Shown: positions 24,307 through 32,303 of the stretch, piece by piece | Numbering within the stretch: the first letter of the stretch is position 1 | Layout of the letters: each line of letters begins with the position of its first letter | Assembly: GCA_017541325.1 (NCBI GenBank) | Contig: JAFXZI010000002.1 | Coordinates: forward strand, 1 to 64,000 | Length of the DNA stretch: 64,000 nucleotides | Source: Bacilli bacterium | GTDB lineage: Bacteria; Bacillota_I; Bacilli_A; RF39; UBA660 | Reading direction: 5' to 3' | Made by a program: the position numbers and the translations under genes | The notes under the pieces: model-generated | Database searches by the model: none | Told to the model about the DNA's origin: nothing | The model's input: the letters and a program-made list of their open reading frames with translations, nothing else

Positions 24307-24529
24307 AGTAGAAGGAACTGTTGAATGGTTTGATGAAGAAAAAGGATATGGAATAGGTAGAGATAATGATAATACAACTCTATTTATTAGAAAATCATAT
24401 TTCACTAATTGTGATAATATAGATGTAAATGATGAATTTGTTTGTACCGTTGTTAAACAAGGTAAAGTTAATCATGCAACACAATTAGAGAAAGTGTTGA
24501 TTAAAGAAACAGAAGGAATAACTAGATAG
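24293..24529 (+). CDS. divergent cold-shock-like (CSD fold) protein
   Basis: 78 residues. VEGTVEWFDEEKGYGIGR near 7-24 parallels the GTVKWFNxxKGFGFI first strands of cold-shock proteins, and TTLFIRKSYF matches the position of DVFVHFS. DEFVCTVVKQGKVNHATQLEKV matches the later strands. The aromatic RNA-binding set is only partly kept, so RNA or DNA binding is likely but altered. It is translationally coupled to the 765-residue protein by the 14-bp overlap. Confidence 0.72.
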   Translation: MEQNRVEGTVEWFDEEKGYGIGRDNDNTTLFIRKSYFTNCDNIDVNDEFVCTVVKQGKVNHATQLEKVLIKETEGITR

Positions 24530-24556
24530 TTTAAGATAGAATGTACTTAAGAAAAA

Positions 24557-24580
24557 GGAGTTATTTTAACTTCTTTTTTT
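24557..24580 (+). terminator. terminator, part of the second 49-bp repeat
   Basis: GGAGTTA 24557-24563 pairs with TAACTTC 24567-24573 through one G-U pair and seven Ts follow. Confidence 0.75.
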
Positions 24581-24608
24581 GTGATATACTTTATATGGTG
24601 ATAATATG
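24560..24608 (+). repeat. 49-bp direct repeat, copy 2
   Basis: A near copy of 21670-21718, 2,890 bp away. It ends at the ATG of the lipoprotein gene. Confidence 0.9.
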
Positions 24609-25112
24609 AAAAAAATATTAATTTGTTTAACGCTTCTATTATTATTAACTGGATGTAGTAATAAAAAGGTAGAAAGTTTCTTAACAGAAGGCTTAATTAC
24701 ATTATCAAGTGGAATAGACGAAGGATATCCTGCTGGATATGTTTTTAATAAAGATGGTACTTTTTCATATTTTGTTGGTGAATTTGTATCTCTTCCTAAA
24801 GATTCTTTAGTAAGTTGTAGAGGTACATGGAAAATAAAAAATAATACTTTAATTCTTACAGTAGTGGAAGATGAACATAATATAAATCCTGATGATATAT
24901 GGGATGAACTTGATAAAAATGATGAGAAATATGAAATTAAATATGAAAATATTAAATTAGAAAAGAAAAAAGGAGTAGAGTATTTAAAAACTGATCAAGG
25001 TAAATTATACTCTCTAAATATTAATAAAGATTATATGCAAATATTATATTCTTTAAGTAAGAGTTATGAAGAGTTTTATAAAGAAAAAAATAAGTATTAT
25101 GAATCAATATAA
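24606..25112 (+). CDS. lipoprotein of unknown function
   Basis: 168 residues. A lipoprotein signal peptide ends in the lipobox LLTGCS, with Cys near residue 17. The mature part contains a segment like NKDGTFSYF followed by SCRGTWKIKNNTLILTV, a pattern seen in small secreted beta-barrel (lipocalin-like) domains that describe a dose-response strand order. No catalytic residues are evident. The promoter and ribosome site come from repeat copy 2. Confidence 0.75.
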   Translation: MKKILICLTLLLLLTGCSNKKVESFLTEGLITLSSGIDEGYPAGYVFNKDGTFSYFVGEFVSLPKDSLVSCRGTWKIKNNTLILTVVEDEHNINPDDIWDELDKNDEKYEIKYENIKLEKKKGVEYLKTDQGKLYSLNINKDYMQILYSLSKSYEEFYKEKNKYYESI

Positions 25113-25175
25113 AGATAACTAAAGTTATCTTTTTTAATTATTATAAAAATGATATTATTATTATAGGTGATATAT

Positions 25176-26882
25176 ATGAATGAAGAAGTTAAAGCTGCTT
25201 TAGAAGAGTATCCATACTTAAAGGGTTTAAATGTACTTTTTGTATCTAGAGAAGAGTTTGATGCTTTTGAATCTGGTGAAAAAGTTAAAGTAGATTATGA
25301 TTTAAAATTTAGTAAAGACTTATTAAGAAAAATATTATCAAATGACTATTATTATTCATATGTAGAAGATTTACTAGCAAATAGAGAGTCTGAGTTTATA
25401 TTAACCTATCCAATATTTGGAGATACTGGAACAACTGTAAGATATAGTAAGAAAGATTTAATTTTTGGACTTATTGACTATGTTGATTCTAATCAAGTGT
25501 CACAGGAAGAAAGAGAAAGATTTGATCATTTAAAATCATTAGTATCTCTTCGAAGTATGAAAGAAAAATATAAAGATTATGTGTTTCCAATTGTAATAGA
25601 TGGTTCTTTATATGAAATAAAAGGAGAAGATTTAATCGCAGTTCTTGAACTAGACGTAGATGATTTTGATAATTTATGTTTTAACGATGATATTAGAGAA
25701 TTTAGAGGAATGCCTAAAGAACAAATAATATATGCAGCTGGTCAATTTGTTAAAAGGACTAAAATTAATGATTCATATATTTTGCCAGAAGAAATAAACG
25801 ATAGAATAGATGATATTCTATCTAATCAGATAATAGATTTGGAATCTGTCAATTTTCAAGCTGATAGAATAGATGAACAATATGAACAAATACATGTAGA
25901 TGATGGGTTAAAAAAAAGAATACTTGAAGGTATGGATCCTAATTTTACTGATTTAGAAAAAGCAATATATATATATATCATGATGTGTAAGACACTAACA
26001 TATGATGAAGAATACTATGCAGTTGGACAAAAAGGACCAGCTACTGAAAAACACAAGCAAAGAGAATATATTGAAGAAATAAATATTGATCATAATGAAG
26101 TAGTATGTTTTGAATTTGATTTGATTTATTCTAAATTATTGCATGAACTTGGAATTACTTTTCATTTAGATAGTAAATCTTTTGATGGAGAATATGGAGA
26201 AGCACATGCAGATATAACATTTAGATGTGGGAAATATATGTGTTTAGCTGACTCTGTAACATCTATATTAAAAGGTGATATGTATAATGCTAAGACCGGT
26301 AAGAAATTGGTTGGACTTAAATGTTTAAATAAAAACTTTACAACTCAAGAAGAATTTAACAATCAATTAAGAAAAGTATATTCATATATTCGAGAAAGAG
26401 ATACAAAGAGAAGACCACTTGATGAAATTGTAGCTGAATATAGAGAAACAACTGATAGTATCACTCCTATACCATTTGTGGAAAGATTAGAAATTCTTTT
26501 AGAAAAAGCAAGAGAAGCAGATTTTGCTACTATGGATGATTATTCATATATAATGGACTTAAGAAAGATAATGTTTACAGAGGCCGAAAGAGATAATAAT
26601 GTTGGGCTTACTATATTAAGAGATCCTAATCCAAGAAAAGGTGATAAAGTAGCAGTGCCAGTTATATTATTTACAATTAATGAAAAGAGTTTTTATGACG
26701 AAGATGTAGAAGATCAATACTTTTTATATAGGCCTCATGAATCATTAAGAAAAGTTAGTGCAGTTGAGGTATTAGATATGCTAGCTTATGGTAAATTAGA
26801 TTTTATTCGAGAAGAAGATTCGGATAAAATAGAAATTCCAGGAATTACAGATACTCGCGGAAATCGTGGTGGGAGAAGATAA
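25176..26882 (+). CDS. large protein with a transglutaminase-like core
   Basis: 568 residues, no signal peptide. The segment about 250-380 has the transglutaminase-like order Cys, His, Asp: EVVCFEFDLIYSKLLHELGI (Cys near 309), GEAHADITF (His near 344) and CLADS (Asp near 358). It is preceded by LEKAIYIYIMM, like the helix before the core in these proteases. The flanking halves are unrecognised. ATG 25176 is preferred over GTG 25167 because AGGTGA precedes it. It could be a cytoplasmic protease or a pseudo-enzyme. Confidence 0.65.
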   Translation: MNEEVKAALEEYPYLKGLNVLFVSREEFDAFESGEKVKVDYDLKFSKDLLRKILSNDYYYSYVEDLLANRESEFILTYPIFGDTGTTVRYSKKDLIFGLIDYVDSNQVSQEERERFDHLKSLVSLRSMKEKYKDYVFPIVIDGSLYEIKGEDLIAVLELDVDDFDNLCFNDDIREFRGMPKEQIIYAAGQFVKRTKINDSYILPEEINDRIDDILSNQIIDLESVNFQADRIDEQYEQIHVDDGLKKRILEGMDPNFTDLEKAIYIYIMMCKTLTYDEEYYAVGQKGPATEKHKQREYIEEINIDHNEVVCFEFDLIYSKLLHELGITFHLDSKSFDGEYGEAHADITFRCGKYMCLADSVTSILKGDMYNAKTGKKLVGLKCLNKNFTTQEEFNNQLRKVYSYIRERDTKRRPLDEIVAEYRETTDSITPIPFVERLEILLEKAREADFATMDDYSYIMDLRKIMFTEAERDNNVGLTILRDPNPRKGDKVAVPVILFTINEKSFYDEDVEDQYFLYRPHESLRKVSAVEVLDMLAYGKLDFIREEDSDKIEIPGITDTRGNRGGRR

Positions 26883-26883
26883 T

Positions 26884-27108
26884 ATGATTGAGAAGTTAAG
26901 AAAAATAAATGATGAATTAATTGAAAAGAATAAGGATAATCAAGAATTATTAAAAAAGCAAAATTTAATTCATGAAATGTTAGACTTTGATGATTTATTC
27001 TTTAGAATAAATGTAGAAGATGCTTATGGTATATTAAGAGATCTTGGTTTTGAAGAAAATCAATTAAAAGAGGTTTATTTGAAGTTAATAGATAAGAAAA
27101 ATTACTAA
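26884..27108 (+). CDS. small helical hypothetical protein
   Basis: 74 residues, charged and helical. The C-terminal part (VEDAYGILRDLGFEENQLKEVYLKLI) looks like a short helix-turn-helix-like or UBA-like bundle, but I cannot assign it. ATG 26884 follows GGGAGAAG, and the gene begins 1 bp after the stop of the transglutaminase-like gene, so they are coupled. Confidence 0.6.
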   Translation: MIEKLRKINDELIEKNKDNQELLKKQNLIHEMLDFDDLFFRINVEDAYGILRDLGFEENQLKEVYLKLIDKKNY

Positions 27109-27184
27109 ACAACACAAATTAATGTTTAAAAAAGTGTAGACAACATACACAAAAATAAACAAAACTACAAAATAAGGAGAAATT

Positions 27185-27814
27185 ATGACAGAATTATACT
27201 TAATAAGACATTCAGAACCAATTAGAGATGGAGTTGAATTCATTAATACAAGTGATTTTCAACAAGAAAGAAATGAAAAAGGAATTCTTAGTGTTCGTGG
27301 AGAAGAAAAAGCTAAGTATTTATCTGAACAAGATGATTTTAAAAATATAGACTATGTATTTTCATCTGGTTTTTCTAGAGCGATGTCTACTGCAAAATAT
27401 ATAGCATTTAATAATAATAAAAAAGTTCTTATTGATGATAGACTTGGCGAAAGATTATTTGGAGTTAAAGAATTTAGTGAACTTCCGGAAAGATTTGAAT
27501 GGAAACAACTAGAAAATCATAATTATAAAATGCCAGATGGTGAAAGTTTTAACGAAGTTAAAATTCGTATGAAAAATGTTATTGAAGAAATAGTTGATAA
27601 ATATAAAAATACTAGAATTGTAGCATTGTCACATGCAACCGCGATAACTTGTTTTCTTCTTAATTATGTTGATTTTGATATAGAAAAAAAAGAGATGTAT
27701 TTTAAAGGAAATAAAGTATTTGATTTTAGTTGGGACGCTCCTGAAGTATTTAAGCTTACTTTTGATAATAATGAATTGATAGATATTAAAAATATAAAGA
27801 TAGATTATGTATAA
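27185..27814 (+). CDS. histidine phosphatase family protein
   Basis: 209 residues. YLIRHSEPIR at the N-terminus has the phosphohistidine (RHG-type motif as RHS), SGFSRAMSTA near 60-69 supplies the second Arg, and LSHATAITCF near 148-157 supplies the second His. Members include phosphoglycerate mutases and broad phosphatases. With a cofactor-independent gpmI elsewhere in the window, this is more probably a phosphatase. Its last 8 bp overlap the next gene. Confidence 0.85.
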   Translation: MTELYLIRHSEPIRDGVEFINTSDFQQERNEKGILSVRGEEKAKYLSEQDDFKNIDYVFSSGFSRAMSTAKYIAFNNNKKVLIDDRLGERLFGVKEFSELPERFEWKQLENHNYKMPDGESFNEVKIRMKNVIEEIVDKYKNTRIVALSHATAITCFLLNYVDFDIEKKEMYFKGNKVFDFSWDAPEVFKLTFDNNELIDIKNIKIDYV

Positions 27815-28727
27815 AGAATATTTAAAAGAATTAGGTAGAATTCCTTCTTTTTTAAAAAAATATTTAGAACTAGATTCATTAATTAGATTAAAAAAAGTAA
27901 GTTATTTGTGTGGAATGGATTATGCATCAGATGATATATATGATTTTAGAGAATATATATCTAGATTTGATCATTCCTTAGATGTTGCCTTAATAACATA
28001 TAAATTAACTAAAGATAAAAAAGCTACTTTAGCTGGACTTTTTCATGATATATCTACTCCTTGTTTTTCACATGTAATTGATTATATGAACAAGGATTAT
28101 TCTAAACAAGAAAGTACTGAAGAATATACAGAAAGAGTATTAAAAAGTGACAAGAAACTTCTAAAATACTTAGATGAAGATAATATAGATATAAATGATA
28201 TTATTAATTTTAAAAAATATACTGTAGTTGATAATGATAGACCTAAATTATGTGCAGATAGACTTGATGGAGTTATTTTATCTGCAATAAGTTGGACTAA
28301 AGATATAGAAATAGATGAAATAAAAAGAATAATTAATAATATAAAAGTATTTGATAATGAAAAAGATGAAAAAGAAATAGGTTTCTGCAATTTAGAGATT
28401 GCAAAGTTAGTTCTTGAAAAAAGTAATAATATAGATATTGCCTGTCATTCTGATTATGATAACTATATGATGGAGTTATTAGCAGAAATAACAAGATTCT
28501 CTATAAAAAATAAATATATTTCTTATGAAGACTTATATATTTTTGACGAAGAAACATTATATAATAAATTAAAGAAAACAAATGATATTCATCTTGAAAA
28601 ATTAATTTATAAATTTGAAAATATTACAATGGAAGAGATTATTAGGATTAAACTTCCTGATATTAAAAAAAGAGATTTAAATCCTCTTGTAAATGGTATA
28701 AGATTAAAAACTATAATTGATGATTAA
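27807..28727 (+). CDS. HD-domain phosphohydrolase
   Basis: 306 residues. RFDHSLDVALITYKL near 51-65 and AGLFHDISTPCFSH near 73-86 show the H...HD metal-site pattern of HD phosphohydrolases, and a CADRLDGVI segment near 149-157 provides a further Asp. The substrate (nucleotide or phosphorylated metabolite) is unknown. The overlap with the histidine phosphatase suggests that two phosphatases are made together. Confidence 0.78.
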   Translation: MYKEYLKELGRIPSFLKKYLELDSLIRLKKVSYLCGMDYASDDIYDFREYISRFDHSLDVALITYKLTKDKKATLAGLFHDISTPCFSHVIDYMNKDYSKQESTEEYTERVLKSDKKLLKYLDEDNIDINDIINFKKYTVVDNDRPKLCADRLDGVILSAISWTKDIEIDEIKRIINNIKVFDNEKDEKEIGFCNLEIAKLVLEKSNNIDIACHSDYDNYMMELLAEITRFSIKNKYISYEDLYIFDEETLYNKLKKTNDIHLEKLIYKFENITMEEIIRIKLPDIKKRDLNPLVNGIRLKTIIDD

Positions 28728-28777
28728 TATTATAGTTTTTATTATTTTATGGTAAAATAACGATGAAGGGTGATTTT

Positions 28778-30202
28778 ATGAAAGAAGTTAGAACAAGATT
28801 TGCTCCATCTCCAACTGGATTTATGCATATAGGTAATTTAAGAAGTGCCTTATATGAATATTTGGTAGCAAAATCACAAAATGGTAAATTTATTTTAAGA
28901 ATTGAAGATACTGATCAAAAAAGAGAAGTAGAAGGAGCAGTACAAGTTATATATGATACTTTAAAAGTATGTAATATGCATATAGATGAAGGACCTCAAG
29001 AAGGAGGTAATTTCGGACCATATACTCAAAGTGAAAGAGTTGATTTATATAAAAAATATGCACAAGAACTTGTTGATAAAGGAGAAGCATATTATTGTTT
29101 TTGTACTGAAGAAAGACTTGAAAAATTAAGAGAAGAAGCAGATATTAGAAAAGTTGCTTTTATGTATGATGGACATTGTCTAAAACTATCTAAAGAAGAG
29201 ATAGAAGAAAAGTTAAAAAATGGTGAACCATATGTAATAAGACAAAAAATGCCAAAAGAAGGATCAACTTCTTATGAAGACTTGGTATATGGAAAAATAA
29301 CTGTTGAGAATAAATTATTAGAAGATCAAATACTTCTTAAATCAGATGGATATCCAACATATAACTTTGCTAATGTAATAGATGACCATTTAATGGAAAT
29401 AACACATGTAGTAAGAGGTAATGAATATCTTTCATCTACACCTAAATATTTATTATTATATAAAGCATTTGGATGGGAGTCTCCTGAATATATTCATCTT
29501 CCACATATAATTAAAGAAGGTGGAAAGAAAATATCTAAAAGAGATGGAGATTCTACATTTATGGATCTTTATAATTTAGGATATTTACCAGAAGCGATTA
29601 TTAACTATTTAGCTTTACTTGGATGGAGTCCTGCTGATAATCAAGAAATATTTAGTATGGATGAACTTATTGAAAAATTTGATGTTAAAAGAATTAATAA
29701 TTCACCAGCAGTATATGATATTAAAAAATTAGATTGGATTAATGCACATTATATTAAAGAATTATCTAAAGAAGATTTCAAAAAATTAGTACTTCCATTT
29801 TTAGAAAAAGAATATGATTTAAGTACTAAAAGCACTGAATGGTTAGATGAATTACTAAGTATATATCAAAATCATATATCTAACGGTTCTGAAATAGTAG
29901 AAGAAGTAAAATTATTCTTTAATAATGAATATAATCCTAATGAAGAAGCACAAGAATTTATGAAGCAAGATGGAATTGATAAAACAATAGATGCTTTTAG
30001 AGAGGAAATTAATAATATTACTGAATGGACTATCGATAATATTAGTAATGCCATTAATAATACAAAAGAAAAATCTGGTAATAAAGGAAAGATGTTATTT
30101 ATGCCTATAAGAATTAAAACATCTGGACAAATGCATGGACCAGAACTTGCAAATACAATTTATTTATTAGGAGAAGAGTTAGTCAAAGAAAGACTAAAAT
30201 AA
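28778..30202 (+). CDS. gltX: glutamate--tRNA ligase
   Basis: It charges tRNA-Glu. The class-I HIGH motif appears as PSPTGFMHIGNLR near 10-22 and the KMSKS-type loop as KKISKRDGD near 249-257. The anticodon-binding helical C-terminus follows. About 474 residues, normal. ATG 28778 is chosen over 28763 because GAAGGGTG lies before it and the family begins here. It lies 14 bp before cysS, the same gene order as in Bacilli (gltX, cysS), though cysE is absent. Confidence 0.95.
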   Translation: MKEVRTRFAPSPTGFMHIGNLRSALYEYLVAKSQNGKFILRIEDTDQKREVEGAVQVIYDTLKVCNMHIDEGPQEGGNFGPYTQSERVDLYKKYAQELVDKGEAYYCFCTEERLEKLREEADIRKVAFMYDGHCLKLSKEEIEEKLKNGEPYVIRQKMPKEGSTSYEDLVYGKITVENKLLEDQILLKSDGYPTYNFANVIDDHLMEITHVVRGNEYLSSTPKYLLLYKAFGWESPEYIHLPHIIKEGGKKISKRDGDSTFMDLYNLGYLPEAIINYLALLGWSPADNQEIFSMDELIEKFDVKRINNSPAVYDIKKLDWINAHYIKELSKEDFKKLVLPFLEKEYDLSTKSTEWLDELLSIYQNHISNGSEIVEEVKLFFNNEYNPNEEAQEFMKQDGIDKTIDAFREEINNITEWTIDNISNAINNTKEKSGNKGKMLFMPIRIKTSGQMHGPELANTIYLLGEELVKERLK

Positions 30203-30216
30203 TACTAGGAGGATTT

Positions 30217-31611
30217 ATGAGAGTATATAATACATTAACTAAAAAAGTTGAAGATTTTATTCCTTTTGAAGAAGGAATAGTTAGGATGTATACTTGTGGA
30301 CCTACTGTTTATAACTATGCTCATATAGGAAATTTAAGAACATATATATTTGAAGATGTTTTAGAAAAATCATTAAATTATATTGGATATAAAGTATTTA
30401 GAGTTATGAATATAACTGATGTTGGACATTTAACTAGTGATGGTGATACTGGTGAAGATAAAATGGCTAAAGGTGCTTTAAGAGAAGGAAAGACAGTTAG
30501 AGAAACTGCAAAATTTTATACTGATGCTTTCTTTGAAGATTGTGCTAAGTTAAATATTGATAAGCCAGCTGTTGTAGCTCCTGCTAGTGAACATATAGAT
30601 CAATATATAAAGATGATTAAAAAATTATTAGATGATGGTTATGCTTACGAATCTAATGGAAATATTTATTTTGATATTAGTAAGGCCAAGGATTACTATC
30701 GCTTGTCAGGAAAAAATCCAGAAGATCTAATAGTAGGAGCAAGAGATTCTGTAGAAGAAGATAAATCTAAAAGAAATCCAGCAGATTTTGCCTTATGGTT
30801 TACAATATCTAAATTCCAAAATCAAGAAATGAAATGGGATTCTCCATGGGGAGTTGGTTATCCAGGATGGCATATAGAGTGTTCTGGAATATCTGCAGAA
30901 TTTTTAGGAGAACACTTAGATATTCACTGCGGTGGAGTTGATAATATTTTCCCTCATCACACTAATGAAATAGCGCAAAGTGAAGCTTATTTTGGACATA
31001 AATGGTGTAATTATTGGATGCATGGAGAACATTTAAATGATGCCGAAGGAAAGATGTCAAAATCAAAAGGAGAATTCTTAACAGTTTCTCTTTTAGAAGA
31101 AAAAGGATATAATCCACTTTCTTATAGATATTTTTGCTTAAATAGTCACTATCGTAACCAATTAGTATTTTCTTGGGAAGCTCTTGATGGTGCAGAACAA
31201 GCATATAAAAAATTGAAGTCCAGAATTAGACAATTAAATAAGAATCCAGATTTAAATGAAAATAAAACAGATGCTTATCAAGTAAGATTTAAACAAGCAA
31301 TTGAAAATGATTTAAATACTTCTTCAATGATGACACTTGTATATGATGTTTTAAAAGATGAAGAATTATCTGATTTTTCAAAACTATTCTTAATTGATGA
31401 TTTTGATAAAGTGTTAGGACTTGATTTAATTGATGAAGAAAAAGAAATAGATGAAGATTTTGAGAAAGAAATTCTTTCTAAAATTGAAGAAAGAGCTGAA
31501 GCAAAGAAAAATAAAGACTTTCAAAAAGCTGATCAAATTAGAGAAGAACTTTTATCTAGAGGAATTAAACTTAATGATACAAGAGAAGGAACAACTTACG
31601 AGGTATTATAA
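30217..31611 (+). CDS. cysS: cysteine--tRNA ligase
   Basis: Class-I synthetase. CGPTVYNYAHIGNLR near 26-40 has the zinc-binding Cys and HIGH motif, HIECSGISAEFLG near 220-232 has the catalytic zinc ligands, and KMSKSKGEF near 273-281 is the KMSKS loop. 464 residues, normal. No T-box leader is visible before gltX or cysS. The stop and the next ATG overlap (TAATG). Confidence 0.96.
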   Translation: MRVYNTLTKKVEDFIPFEEGIVRMYTCGPTVYNYAHIGNLRTYIFEDVLEKSLNYIGYKVFRVMNITDVGHLTSDGDTGEDKMAKGALREGKTVRETAKFYTDAFFEDCAKLNIDKPAVVAPASEHIDQYIKMIKKLLDDGYAYESNGNIYFDISKAKDYYRLSGKNPEDLIVGARDSVEEDKSKRNPADFALWFTISKFQNQEMKWDSPWGVGYPGWHIECSGISAEFLGEHLDIHCGGVDNIFPHHTNEIAQSEAYFGHKWCNYWMHGEHLNDAEGKMSKSKGEFLTVSLLEEKGYNPLSYRYFCLNSHYRNQLVFSWEALDGAEQAYKKLKSRIRQLNKNPDLNENKTDAYQVRFKQAIENDLNTSSMMTLVYDVLKDEELSDFSKLFLIDDFDKVLGLDLIDEEKEIDEDFEKEILSKIEERAEAKKNKDFQKADQIREELLSRGIKLNDTREGTTYEVL

Positions 31612-32216
31612 TGTTGTTTGTAATTCTAATATTAATATTTTTGTTAGCATTTCTATATTCTGTTATTTATCAAATTAGATGTTTTATAATTCGTCAAAAA
31701 AAGGACGAACTAGGTAAAAAAGTTAATTCTATTATAGTTGGACAATATGTTTTAAAAAATAATAATACAAATATATACTTAGTTAAAACAAATAATAATA
31801 AAAGAAGTCATTATGATGTTAAAAGAAACGCTATTAGATTAGATGATATAGATTATGATAGTAATACTTTTTCTAGTGTTGCAAGTTCAATAGCGTTAGC
31901 AATCAATGCAGTATCTATAAATAAAGGAAATAGGTTTTATTTTCTACTAGTTAATTATATTAATAAAATTGCTATAGTAATATGTATTGTATGTATTTAT
32001 TTGCATGATTTAACTTTCTTAATGCTTGGTATGATTTTCTTTTTAGGTTGTTTATTCTTTAAGTATAATAATTTAAAAAAAGAAATGGATATATTAAATA
32101 CAGAAATAGATAATATAAAAAAAGAATATAAAATAAATGATAAAGATATTGAAAAAATATATAATTATACATCTGTAATATTGTATAACGAGTTATCATT
32201 TAACATATTTAAATAA
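31611..32216 (+). CDS. membrane protein of unknown function
   Basis: 201 residues with an N-terminal membrane segment (about 2-23) and two more near 118-135 and 137-153. The loop between carries a Ser/Asn-rich stretch around LDDIDYDSNTF. The C-terminus is a Lys-rich coiled coil. It is inserted between cysS and mrnC, which are adjacent in most Bacilli. No family recognised. Confidence 0.65.
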   Translation: MLFVILILIFLLAFLYSVIYQIRCFIIRQKKDELGKKVNSIIVGQYVLKNNNTNIYLVKTNNNKRSHYDVKRNAIRLDDIDYDSNTFSSVASSIALAINAVSINKGNRFYFLLVNYINKIAIVICIVCIYLHDLTFLMLGMIFFLGCLFFKYNNLKKEMDILNTEIDNIKKEYKINDKDIEKIYNYTSVILYNELSFNIFK

Positions 32217-32303
32217 GAATATTATTGTTAAATAGTATTCTTTTTTATTGTTAAAAAAGTAATAATATAGTATTATTTAAATTAGAATAAAGGAGGATGT
32301 TTT

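Noticed and set aside
27807-28727. Relation of the second HD protein to a toxin-antitoxin or CBASS-like locus
   Set aside because: Its only coupled neighbour is an ordinary histidine phosphatase, and no effector or nucleotide cyclase is adjacent.
28720-30216. T-box riboswitches upstream of gltX and cysS
   Set aside because: The leaders are too short, and no T-box sequence or large stem is present.
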